Shown one piece after another: positions 52,380 through 63,486 of a stretch of 64,000 nt of DNA (position 1 is the first letter of the stretch; the number at the start of each line of letters is the position of its first letter). The notes under the pieces were generated by a model, which saw only the letters and a list, made by a program, of their open reading frames with translations, searched no databases and was not told where the DNA came from. Origin of the DNA: Gautieria morchelliformis (Eukaryota; Basidiomycota; Agaricomycetes; Gomphales; Gomphaceae); contig WHVA01000310.1 in the NCBI GenBank assembly GCA_015179125.1, positions 62,001-126,000 of the forward strand, written 5' to 3'. A program made the translations under genes and the position numbers.

Positions 52380-55065
52380 ATGCTGCCTGCCAAACGCCAA
52401 GACCCCGACGATCCCCTCACGCGCGCCCTCGCCCCGCCGCCCGACGAGTCGCCCCACGCCCGCGCCGCCCGCGAGGCCATGGAGCAGGAGGCGCTCCGCG
52501 TCAGCAACGCCATCGACGACGCCCTCAAGGCCGAGCGCCTCGCAGAGAAGAAGAAACGCATGGTCAAGCTCCTCCTCCTCGGCCAGTCCGAGTCCGGTAC
52601 GCACGCGCTTCCCTGTCTCCTCCCGCCCTCCTCCCCGCTCACCGTGCACAGGCAAATCCACGACGCTGCGCCAGTTCCAGCTCCACTACACGCCCCAGGC
52701 CTTCCGCGAGGAGAAGATCCTCTGGCGCGCCGTCATCCAGCTCAACCTCGTCCGCTCCATCCTCACCGTCCTCGAGGCCCTCAAGGACGCCCAGTCCGAG
52801 TCCCTCGCCCGCCCCGTGGAGCCCGCGGACGACTCCTCCGACGACGACCCCCTCTTTTTCAGCGACGACTTCGAGATCATCAAGGCCCGCCTCGACCCGC
52901 TGCGCCACGTCGAGGAGATCCTCATCGCCAAGGTCGCCCCCGGCGACGAGAACGACGCCCCCGTGGACGAGCAGGCCCTGTACAACGGCGGCGGCATACA
53001 CCCTCCGAAACAGGCCCACGGCAAGAAGCGCCAGCAGGAGGTCGCCGTGAGCAGCAGCGTCGTCGCCCTCCTCAAGGGCCGGGGCGCGCCCGGCCGGCCC
53101 CGCACCTCGCACGATGCGCAGAGTTTCGAGGAGTGGGACGAGGCGACCGAGGTCATCTGCCACTGCCGCGAGGAGATGATGGCGCTGTGGGAGGATCCGA
53201 CCGTCCGCGAGGTCCTGAAACGACGGAAGGTGCGGGTCGAGGAGAGCCCCGGTTTGTGAGTGTCGCACCGCCGCTGCTTCTCTCTTCCGTGCACCGCTGA
53301 GCACGCGCGCACTCGCTAGTTTCTTAGACGACCTCGAACGCATCACATCGCCCCAATATCTCCCCTCCGACGGTGAGCGCACTGCTGCGGCTTTGCACCC
53401 TACACCCAATCTCACTCTCACCATGTCCACTACAGACGACGTCCTTCGCGCCCGACTAAAAACAGTCGGTGTCACTGAATACAGATTCGACATGGAGGCG
53501 TCTGCGGGGCGCGAGTCGGGCTCGGAATGGCGGATATACGACGTGGGCGGGAGTAGGAGCCAGGTACGTTCCCCTTGGCCATCCATATCCATCTCTCCTC
53601 CTCCTCCACTACTGCCTTAACTGACCGGATGCATATGTGCCGTGCCTCTCTAGCGGTGTGAGTCCTTCTCTCCTCTATGGCACTTCAATTCTGCCCTGCC
53701 TCGCGTGGCGCTAACGTAATGGGTTCTCCCGCATGTGCAGCGATGTGGGTCCCCTTCTTCGACGACGTCGACGCGATCATATTCCTGGCCCCGATCAGCG
53801 CGTTCGACCAGGCGCTCGTGGTGCGTGCCTGCATCCCCTTCCTCCCTATCGATGCTGTTCCCTCTGACATGCGTGGTCTCATCTTCTGTCGTTGTTCCCC
53901 TGTTTGCTCGGCTTGGAACCGCGCTTTTATTGTGTTGCGGCGATACGGCACCGGATCCTGCTGCTGCTGTGGCGCGGTGCCCTGCCCTCGTTTATAACGT
54001 TTGGTTTACGTGTCGATACGCTCCGCAGGAAGACCACTCTATAAACCGGCTGGAGGATAGCGTCCTCATCTGGAAGTCCATCTGCTCGAATCCGCTCCTC
54101 GCCAAGGTACGACTGCCCCCCCCCCCCCTTTTCCTTTGCCGCGGCGCCGCTAACACTCACACCTTTCCCTTTCCCTTTCCCTTTCCCCGCCGATGATGAC
54201 GATGACGATGATGATGATGATGACGATGGTGATACGGTGCGCGCAGGTGGACCTCATCCTCTTCCTGAACAAATGCGACATGCTCGCGCGCAAGCTCGAG
54301 ACGGGCGTGCGCCTGAGCAAGTATGTGCGCTCGTTTGGGGAGCGCTCGAACGATGTAGATACGGCGAGCCAATGTGCGTTTTTTCTTTCTTTCTTTTTGT
54401 TTTTTTTTTTTGGCTTGCGCATGAAATGGGCGGTGCGGGGTCGGCACGGCACAGGAAGGCGTGTGCTGGGGGGCGGGGGGGCCGGCTGGCGCACAGTCAA
54501 GGTTGGACTTGGAGCACGTCGGGGGGGGGGGTAGTTCCGCCCTGGTTTGTGTGCTGGAAGACGTGTGTTCTGAGTCTGCGCATACGTCCCCCCGCACCGC
54601 ACCGTCGATGCCTGTTCTACGCACGCTCTCGCATTAGCGCATCGCTCACCCCTCTCACGCTCACGCTCACGCCCGCCATCCATCCCCAGATTTCAAATCC
54701 AAGTTCCAAGCGATCCAGCGCGAGTACTCGCCGCAGCCGCGGCGGTTCTACGGGTACGCGACGTCGGTCACGGTGCGTTCGTCTCTATCTCTATGCGTCT
54801 TTTTTTGTCGCAAGTCGCGTGCGCGTGCTGATGCTGAGCTGCGCCCCGTGCGTTTTTTTTTTCGTTTTTTCGTGCATTAAAGGACCGCGAGACTACAAAG
54901 GGCATCTTATCGAGCGGTAAGCCGCTCTGCGCTCCTCCCCCGCCCCCCCGGGTCAACCCGGGTCAAGGGGCCGTCTGTTGCCTGTTGCTGTTTGACTGAC
55001 AGGCCGCCGCAACAGTACGCGACATGATCATCCGCGAACACCTACGCAAGTCGCGGCTTATTTAA
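52380..55065 (+). CDS. Divergent G-protein alpha subunit
   Basis: Eleven exons with consistent phases: 52380-52596, 52652-53255, 53320-53372, 53436-53563, 53654-53657, 53741-53820, 54029-54106, 54247-54373, 54690-54772, 54883-54916 and 55016-55065. They give 485 residues. The P-loop LLLGQSESGKST is split by intron 1. Switch I reads LRARLKTVGVTEYRF, with the arginine and K-T-x-G-V. Switch II DVGGSRSQRSMW is completed by a 4-nt exon. G4 is FLNKCDM. G5 is ATSVTDRETT, weaker than the usual TCATDT. The helical domain carries a long acidic insertion (about residues 110-240). The N-terminus MLPAKRQDPDD lacks the MGxxxS myristoylation site, and the C-terminus HLRKSRLI lacks the Cys of Gi types. It belongs to the expanded, atypical G-alpha group of mushrooms. 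The coupled receptor is unknown. Confidence 0.9.
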
Positions 55066-58000
55066 ACGCTACATACACGTACACGTGGAGGAGAACGAGC
55101 ACGAGAGTGGTTGTTGTGCCCCCCCTTGTTTTTTTTTTTTCTTTCTTTGCGCCCCCCGCCCCCGTTGTCTTGTACCTTATACCTCAATGCCTCACACGAT
55201 ACCGGTATGCTGTCTGGCCGCTGATCTCACACGCCTACCACGCCTGCCGATTCGAGAGCCAACGTTCCGCGTTCACACGACACACGACACGTCCACACCG
55301 CATCATCTTATTCCAGCCGCCGCGCGCACTCTTCTTCCACCCTATGCCGTGGTGGCACAGCGCGTCTCCCGCACAAGCTCCATACACATACACGTACACG
55401 TACCCTTCCCAGCCACGTCAACAATCCACAATCTACCATCTACAATCCCACACTCACACGCACGCCCCGCGTTAGCCGGGACCACCCCCACCCTTCGGTG
55501 GATTTTCATCCATTACACGTAGTCATAGTTTTACATGTCATTGCTGCTGTGGCCCGTTTCTTTCACGCTTTCCGCTTTCCCCCTTATGCTATGTCTTTTT
55601 GACTGTTGTCTTTTCCTCTTTCTCTTTTGCTTCTTTTGCTTCTTTTTTTTTCTTTGGGTGGGGCAGGGTCGTGTCAGGCAGGCAGGCAGCCGGACTTGGG
55701 ATTTTTGATTGGGAATCCCGACGGGCAACAAAAACCGGTGGACGACGACGGCGGCTAAGCCGCGTTGCGCGTGGCATGGGACGTCGAGGGCCTGGGGACA
55801 AGCGACAAGCGACGGGCGGGCATGAGAGGCTGCAGGACCGGACCGTCAGTGGTTACGTGAGACTGAAAGCGGTGTTGGGGCCGAGGATCGTGTTTCCGTG
55901 TTCTTCCTTTTTCTTTTTTGCTTTTTTTTTTTTTTTTATGATTAGAATGTATGATGATCATGACCGCCCACGGGCCTCTAGCTTCTCTGTGATGCAAGGT
56001 CACGGTGTTGGAACCGTACTATATATGAAAATACGCTCGCATCTGACCGTTGGACATTGTGGCACCTCAGAATGACCTCTTGTCAGCTTACTGCCTCATC
56101 GTTGAATTCAGCGGTGGTTGACGGGCCTGCTTCTCTGCCACACAAGCACAATTTCTCAAAAAAAAAAAAAAAATGGCTTTATAATCTTGTTAAGGCCTTC
56201 AATTCTAGCTACTTGGTGCAGTGTGGCTACTAGGGAAGGGGATTTCAAACCCCTGGTATCTACCCGATACTTGGTATTTAATTCAGAACCCAAGTACTGC
56301 TGTAGTAGCGAGTGTACAGTTGCATGTGTGATATAAAGCCTATCGTTTGATTAGGTGTGTCGGTGGTGCCTACCTTGGAAGACAATTTAAAATCGGGTAA
56401 ATGCCAACCAACGTCCAGTGCTTCTTTGCCGGAGAATGCGGCCGGTACCCTTCTTCCAGCCTGAGGAGCTGGGCGCTGGAGAATCGAACCCTGTGGCTTC
56501 TCTGGCTTGTTTTCCTTCTTTTTTTTTTTTTTTTTCAGCGTCAGCTAGTGTATGCATTTGACAGAAAATGGACCATTAGTAGGTACAGTAGTAGTCGGAC
56601 TATGTCTCTGCCGCATCACGAAACAACACCTTCATTTCAAATCATGATGTGGTGAGAGCCTGAGTAGCCAGGCTCCGTTTGTCCTTTGGCGCCTCGCGCT
56701 CGCCGCTCGCTGCCATCTCTTCCATGCATGCGTAGGCGGCACGCGTCATCATCTTTTTCGATCCGAGGCTCTGATCATCCTGATCAGACTGTTGTTTTTT
56801 TTCAGTCTAGCTGATCACATCATTTCTCAACTTGCAGTTTTCTTTTTTTTTTTCGTTCAGACGAGTTCGAATCAGCGAATCGCGGGGGAAAATGACAGAT
56901 CTGCAGAGCCTTCCTTCTCTCTGGAATAACGTGGGTACTATTGGGCAGGGCTGCGAATCAGCAATATTACGCAGGCTCCATGTGTTGATGCGTGATGCAA
57001 AGTCATCAGACCTAGGACATGGTACGTGTGCGCGCGCAGCAGTCCATGTCTAGGAATGCTTAGGACACAACATACATCACGCATCACCCAGCCTCTGGGG
57101 CCATCACACCGGCAAATGCATCCCCGGGGACGATGATATCCTCTGCCATAGCCCCGATATGCCGCCACAGAAAGTCACATTTCCCGGCATTTCGGGTACC
57201 GTCCCTGCCAGTCCCCCTCTGGCCTAGCAACGCATCGTAGACTCATACTCGTTTACTTGTCTAGTCTTCCGACCAGTGTTGGCGTTCACGTTTCGATTTG
57301 TGAGTATAGCCTTCAAGATGTAAGTAATACGGTGCGTCAAGATGAATGAGTGGCCCCCGCCAGCGGTATGAATGTATGGACCAATGATAGGCACCCAAGG
57401 AACCAAACGCCAACCACCCGGAAATACGTTCTCGGTGGAGCAGCATATGTGACTATCGCGAATTCCTGGTGAAGGTCCTGTATGTGTCAAATACTGAGTG
57501 TCCTTTTTTGCTTTCCATTGTGCCCTAGACGATACCTTTGCGCGCGCGGTAGCTGTCTCCTAGTCCACCGAAGATAGTCCGCCGACCAAGACCTGCGATG
57601 CGCTTCTGCCACGGCGCCCCCATTGGGGTATAGAGTTACTACCACGCCTGCACCATCGCCTTTGTCGCCGCGTCGCCGAGAAGGAGTGCATGATCTTCGG
57701 GTAAACGGGCGCAGGATAACACCTGTGATTTTGCGAATTCTGATCCTGATGTAGCATGCAGGTGGGTGCATCTCCTAGTTCCGTGGAAGCTTACGCTAGA
57801 AATTGATGTTGTCTTCACCGTTCTGGGTTTAGCCTCAATATTTAGGTGTTGAGTACGCATGTATTTCTGTAAGAAGCTATTCGACCATGAGTTACCGTCG
57901 CGTGTGGGTAAGCGAGGTACTCGCCCACGTGGCCCCAAGAAATTCTCCCATCGCCTGGAGCGGATCATGTTTAAGCTATATATGCGTGGAGTGCACAATA

Positions 58001-58912
58001 TTAGACAACGCCACAGTCCAGTAATGCCTGTCAGTCAGTTCAAGTAAGAAGCGATGACGTTGATGGTTCTCGTAAGTATTTGATCATTCTGTGGGTTAAA
58101 ATGCCTCAATATCCAATTCATAGCCATATACCGATACTCACGCGTCAGCGAAGTTGTAGATTTGGAATGTAGTTTCAAACAACGACGACCGCAATCGCAA
58201 TAGAGATCAGGAAGCCGCCGGCCAAGCTGCAGCCAGGCGCTTTCGGCTCTTGGCCGGAGCCCTGAGTAACACGCCCGATACGGCTGGCCTCGTGTTGATT
58301 TCTAGCTGGTTCGGACGGAAGAGGAGGATTATCAAGGACAGCATCATATATTGAACGTCTATACCTCATATAGCAACGACGCCAACGGCGTCATCAGAGA
58401 GTCGGCGGGAGATGCATTAATGTGATAGGGGTGTACGAAGTGACCAAGGGGACGTATTATCCCCCGCGGCCAAAACTGATTTAGCCTAAGAGATAAAAGC
58501 TAGCATAGAGACTAGATGGTTTCTGAGCGCAACGGCTAGGGTGACTCGGACGCGGTCGAGGGAAGTATCCTCGAATCATTTCCGGTGGGGAGGGGGGAGG
58601 GGGGCGCATCCAAAGTGACATTACTGGATAGCTAGCCATTGGCGGAACTCCGCTGCATTATTAATAGCGACCCTGTCACCTTTTGTCGACTGTTCTAAGT
58701 TGATAAATTTGGGGCTACGGAATCCAGCATCGCGGCGACCCCAGCTGCAAGTGCACGTGGCATAGCCTCTCAGCGCCACAATGATGAACATAGCCGTGAT
58801 TATTCGATGCTAAATTTTCGACGGTTTAGTACAGTAAGGCAGCGTTCAATCGCGTAGAGAAGCAAATATGACACAAGGTGAAAGCGGCAAGCATGCAGAG
58901 AACATATCGCGA
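55066..58912. other. 3.8-kb gene-poor region
   Basis: It begins with the G-alpha 3' UTR. Long T or A tracts stand out (near 55128, 55636, 55921, 56158, 56517 and 56842). A possible FAD-monooxygenase scrap on the minus strand near 57640-57700 reads DHALLLGDAATKAMV, but nothing convincing surrounds it. A 64-codon minus-strand ORF (58369-58175) ends in a hydrophobic segment (GGFLISIAIAVVVV). No gene can be supported with confidence. Confidence 0.4.
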
Positions 58913-60272
58913 CTAGCTTTCGCTCTCGCTACCACCATTTGCGAGACTCCTCCTGCGACTCAGTGTTCCAGTTTCGGCGACACGATGAGATGAGCTGGTC
59001 CTCAAAAGGGGGTCGTTGCCGGCATTAGGCGAGTGTGACGGCGGCAAACTCCCACTGGGCGACTGCGTTAGTACGCCATTCAGATTCGGGCTTCCGGGCT
59101 GCGAGCGCGAATCTGCCAGGCTGCCACGGCGGCTTCTACTCCTGCTGATGTCACGGAGATTTCCCACCTCGGCGACGCGCGCGCACGGCCTTGAGCTACG
59201 AGACCCTCGGTTGTCCACTGGCGAATGCGGATACGGGAATGTGGGACTGCCAAGGGATGAGGAGAGGGAGGGCGGCGGGACGGAGGGATATGACAACGTG
59301 TTCGAAGCCTGTGCAGGGAACGGTGGCGGTGGCGTCGAGTGAAGCGATGCTGCGGCAGAAGAGGGGGTGGTGAGCTGCGTTGCATTCGAGAGGTAGGATG
59401 TAGGCTGCGTATTAGTGACAGGAGAAAAGGGGAATGGAGAAGGTGAGGCGGGGGGGGAGTTTGTGAGGGGCGTGCTGGAAGAGGAGTCGCCCGCGGCAGG
59501 CTGTGATGCGTTTGGTCGATGTAGCTGAGAGGGCGGTCGAGGTATAGGAACGCCAGAGAGTGGGGAACGGGGGGCATAAGAAGATGGGAGAGGGTACACG
59601 GAAGTATTCGGGGAGCCAGAGGCAGACCGGCGGTGGAGGGGCTGTGAATATGGGTCTGCGGCCGAACCGGGTAAACCCACGAGATTATCAACAGACAACC
59701 CAAGCTACAGTATGGAAACGAGTCAGCACATAAACAAATGCTATGTATTCAGTAAGGGCACCCACCCGTCTCCTATGGTCGATAAGCTCTTCACGATATA
59801 CCTCGTTCAGTCTGGCGATCCGGACGTAGTCCCGCTCAGTATCGACCAGCCTGTTTCTCAACGACTCGTTTTCTTTCCTCATGGCTTCCAACATCGCCTC
59901 AGGGGTAGGAAACCTTGGGTCGAAACCCGGAACAGCCATTTGACCCGTCGATGGCAGCTCGATCTCGTCTGCTGCACGTTGTCTTGCCCTCAGGAGAGAT
60001 AACTCACGATTGAGACGGTTGACGTGAGACTCCGACTCAGCCTCAAGTGCATTTTCGAGGGTAATTTTTTCCTCGCGCAGCTGACGAAGCGTTCTTGTCA
60101 ATCCTACAATTGTTCCACTGGAAAAAAAACGGTTTACCTGCTCGAGTTTTCGCGAGAGGACATTAATAATACGCTCTTCTTCCGCTTCATATGCATTTAT
60201 GAGGTCTTCCTTCGGATCCCCAGACGTCGACGTGCTTGACGACAAGCGTCGCAACATGGGTGAAGAGGACAT
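58913..60272 (-). CDS. CCDC6-like coiled-coil protein
   Basis: Three exons: 60272-60138 (45 codons), 60080-59766 and 59704-58913. The introns are 57 and 61 nt, all phase 0, and the product has 413 residues. The first 160 residues form coiled coil: EEERIINVLSRKLEQ-LREEK, LENALEAESESHVNRLNREL, MLEAMRKENESLRNRLVDTE. The phrase 'LENxLExExExxVNRLxRxL' is the conserved core of the CCDC6/DUF2046 family, cytoskeleton- or scaffold-associated in animals; its role in fungi is not established. The C-terminal 250 residues are Ser/Pro-rich and disordered with RSRSRR-type basic patches, possible phosphorylation targets. An in-frame upstream Met (60338) would add 22 residues; MSSSPMLRR is the likelier start. 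It is in the same orientation as the ChAPs gene behind it. Confidence 0.78.
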
Positions 60273-60411
60273 GACGGAAAGTCTCTGAAAGGTGGCTGCC
60301 GGTTTTCCGGTCACTTGAGTGACGCGCCCTCCGCCCACGAAACACCACTATGACAAAGTCCGTACTATAAGGGGCCTTAATTACATGTACAAAGTAAAAA
60401 ATATTATATTT

Positions 60412-63125
60412 TCAGAAATCGCTACCCTCGACTTTGAACGCGTGTCCGTAGCGAAGGTATCCCTCCATAATTTTCAGTATTGCTTCCGGCAGCCCCATGC
60501 TCATCAGGGTGTACGAAATCTTAGCATGCCCGTGCACCTGCCCGAGTCTGTACAAGTGGTGCCCCACCGCTGTTGGATACTGAAAATGTGACGGAGTAAG
60601 CCATTTTAACTTCTAATAAAAACATTGAGTAAGTCTCACCGACATCTCCATATAATACCTTCACATATCAGATCAGTCAATGGGGTTCATGGAGAAGCTC
60701 GGGAATGTTACGTACCTGTGCTGGTAGGCAGTCAACCTGATGGCAGCCTGCAGTGAACGCTGCAAATCTCCCTCTTCTGCATACATCTCCAGGAGCTTGG
60801 TCCACGCCTTGACACTGAACTTAGAGTCCAGACATCGTTGGTACGCCTCCTTAGCCTCCTCCTTGTGGTGCAGTCGCACTCCAAGATCGCCTAAAATCTC
60901 CCACTCCGCGCCTGTCTTACGGTACGCTACATGCTGCGTTTTGAAGTGTGCGACCTCTGCACGGAAGATTGTCCATACCCGCAGATCCTGCGCGGGGCAG
61001 ACCTTAAGTAATGCCACACTCACTCAAACGTTCATTGTACGCACCTCATAAAGCACCATGAAGAGGTTGTCAAGCCACCGCTCGCACAGTCGCTTATTGC
61101 TGAACGAGAACGCTTCTCCGCCGTTTAGGGTCGCCGTGTCTCCGGCGGAGTCTTCGCCCTCTTCTTGCGATGCCGCTTGTTCGGGTTTACCCAACGTGTC
61201 CTCTGCGGCAGCTGTCACAGCGCTTGCGTCGCCGTTAGGCCGTGCATCAGCTCCTCCCTCCTTTTCTCCATCGCTCTCCGAGGTTATACGAATGGTAGGT
61301 ATCGGAGGTCCTGGTTCAAGCTCCGTCTTTTGGTCACTCGGGGATGCCACAGCCCTAGTAGACGCGTCATCATCTGCACCTCCAGACTCAAATGTGCCAA
61401 CGCCTGAGTCATGCACGCTACTTTTCACAGCGGAGGTTCCGTTACTGGTAACGGCATTTATGTCGACTTGAGCTTTTTGCATGCGGTATTCCTCCTCCAT
61501 CACAAACACCGTCGACCGCGTGGTGAGCAATTCATCCCACCCGATTTGCGACACCAGCTTGGTGAGAAGCGAGTACGCCCTGGCAAATGTTCCACGCAAG
61601 TTCGGAGCCGGTAGTCGTTTTAGAGCGAGGTCGGCCTACATACGACAATCAACAAAAACAGATATCTTCAATAGCTACGAGAAACACACGGACCTCGTTG
61701 TCCTCTTCTCGATCTTCTCCGAGGATCTGAGAGTCAATTATATACTGCTTCACGGGGAGATGCGTTCGCTGAGGGGTAGGCATGCGGTGGAGATCCCGTT
61801 CATTGTATGTGAACATCGGACATGAGTTTAGTGTGAGCAGAGCGGCCTCGAACATCTCCAGCTCGATATACACCTCCGTGAGCTTCGCCCATGTCACAAA
61901 TTCACTCGGGGCGCAGTTGACGGCCTGGCGAGCGAGCTTGAGCGCCCACTCGAACTTCCCCTTGCTACGCAGGAAATCACATTGCACGTGTAGTAAGGTG
62001 TACGACTGTGGATGATCGCGCAATGCGGTAGACATGACTTGTACCGCCTTGACCTCTTCGTCTGAAAGGCAAAATGATCAGATAGGAACCATCAATGGGC
62101 AAAAGTGCCCTCACTCATGCCGATATAGCTCTGTGCCAGGAGGGAAGCAACGTCAGGCTCGCGGGCATAAAGTTTCTCAAAGAGATTTGCAGCTTGATCG
62201 TAACGGAAGCTATCGCCAAAGTACTTGAGTACTCCTGCGGTGAGATGGTTCGACACAACACTGGCCACCTGGATCTCAGGATCTGATCCGAGCTGCCAGC
62301 CTGACGAGTGAACAGCATCTGATCAACAGGAAGTACAGAGTAAATTAAGGGAAAGAACCTTTAGCGAAAAGCGCTTCGGCAGCTTGTAAAAATCGCAGTT
62401 CTGCTTCGGGCGAAGTGATGGGATCGAGCTTTCGGAAGCCCATAAGGCGGTAATTGGCATCATCGGCATAGAGAATGGAGCGGAGAAGAGCTGAAAGGTA
62501 TGTTTCTTGCCATATCTCTGGCGTAGCATCGTGGCTGGTTGTGCTGTCAGATATGTCACCATCCGTCATACAACGGGCGTACCGTTCCCCTCGCAAATCA
62601 ATCACGTATGCGTTGACTCCGCCTGGGATCTTCACGTCTACGCGCACGTCGACACGCGAGAAGGCGTTGAAACAACTGTAGTATGTTAGCCGATGCGTCC
62701 GTATGAACAGGTGAGACACACCAAAAGCAACCATTGCGGACTTTCCAAGCTGTACTTTTCGAGAACCATGCCGAGTTGTCCTCAACTGCATAGGTCAAGG
62801 AGTTGAGATAGGCCGCGAGGGATGCAGATGAGGAGGCATCCACCCCGGACACGTAGTGGTACGTGCCCAGCTATGTGACATATCAATATTCAAGTGCCTA
62901 TATAACATGACAAGACCTACGTCTTTCTGCCCACGTCCCTGGCTTTTAACGGTATGACATAAATCTGGAGGTCCAAGTTCACGGAAGGTAGCTGATCAAG
63001 TGAGATGATGAGACAACATCTCCAGGAGATAGTGATAACAGCTCACCTAGTATTTCTGTACGAGCGATAAGAGACTCTCCTAGCTCTACTTCAAAGAACT
63101 CGGGTACATCCCGAAAGGTGTCCAT
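60412..63125 (-). CDS. ChAPs protein (Chs5-Arf1-binding; Bch1/Chs6 family)
   Basis: This is a multi-exon gene. Exon 1 is 63125-63047 (MDTFRDVPEFFEVELGESLI) with its donor at 63046; exon 2 starts at 62991 (LPSVNLDL or, in the other frame, FRELGPPDLCHTVKSQGRG, the conserved ChAPs N-terminal block). Further blocks are GTYHYVSGVDASSSASLAAY, RIDVKIPGG-like and YLSALLRSILYADDANYR. A TPR-like array follows (QSYTLLHVQCDFLRSKGKFE, ALKLARQAVNCAPSEFVTWA, EMFEAALLTLNSCPMF). An acidic low-complexity insert lies at 61450-61130. The C-terminus has DLGVRLHHKEEAKEAYQRCL and ends GYLRYGHAFKVEGSDF at stop 60414-60412. ChAPs form the exomer coat with Chs5 and carry selected cargoes such as chitin synthase from the trans-Golgi to the surface. 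Mid-gene splice sites were not all resolved. Confidence 0.88.
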
Positions 63126-63284
63126 GCACCCTCGTCGTTTTCGCTACGAGGCTTGCGGTACTGTCGGAGTGAACTTCTGAATGACTTATGTAATCCGGGC
63201 AAAAGGGAAGTGCCCGGTCATGTGACTTCTGGCTGTCACGTCACTCACGTGCATTGTGGGCGACGATGCATGAAGCATTAAGTA

Positions 63285-63431
63285 TGAAAGGATTCAGGAT
63301 GTCATCCAAAAAGACAACAGTTCCCTCTTCCATGACATCCAACTGTCCTTCGCCAGCTTGGGTTTGATGTCGCGGAATTTGTGGATGTCGTGTTTCGGCG
63401 TGATGTGCGCCGGGACCGTTGCTTGAGCCAT
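63285..63431 (-). pseudogene. Copia-type gag N-terminal fragment
   Basis: From ATG 63431 the minus strand reads MAQATVPAHITPKHDIHKFR, then DIKPKLAKDSWMSWKRELLS, and stops at about 63297. The 'KxDIxKFxDIKPKLxxxxWxxWKRELL' pattern resembles Gag N-termini of basidiomycete copia elements. The start codon abuts a perfect palindrome. Confidence 0.4.
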
Positions 63432-63486
63432 GGTAAGTCAATGAGACTCTTAATCTGTACAGATTAAGAGTCTCATTGACTTACCA
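63431..63486. repeat. Perfect 56-bp palindrome
   Basis: TGGTAAGTCAATGAGACTC... is mirrored exactly to ...GACTTACCA, with the centre at TGTACA (about 63456-63461). Both arms contain GGTAAGT, a consensus 5' splice donor, pointing inwards on each strand. Confidence 0.95.

Noticed and set aside
52639..53592. 317-codon open frame antisense to the G-alpha gene
   Set aside because: It is a GC-rich shadow of the G-alpha coding exons and crosses three of its introns. The plus strand has the conserved GTPase motifs and consistent splicing.
56228..56260. GGGGATTTCAAACCCC hairpin resembling a tRNA T-loop
   Set aside because: The loop size is wrong and no clover-leaf can be drawn around it.
56470..56500. 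Possible tRNA T-arm (GAATCGAACCC)
   Set aside because: The T-stem does not pair fully and there is no acceptor stem or anticodon arm at the right distance; the neighbourhood is a T tract.
57550..57760. FAD monooxygenase (kynurenine 3-monooxygenase-like) pseudogene
   Set aside because: Only one phrase (HALLLGDAATKAMV) fits. The expected sequence on both sides is absent in all frames, so it is noted only in the spacer entry.
58175..58369. Small protein with a C-terminal membrane segment
   Set aside because: It is 64 codons, with no family match, no neighbouring gene logic and no CaaX end for a pheromone precursor. It may be chance.
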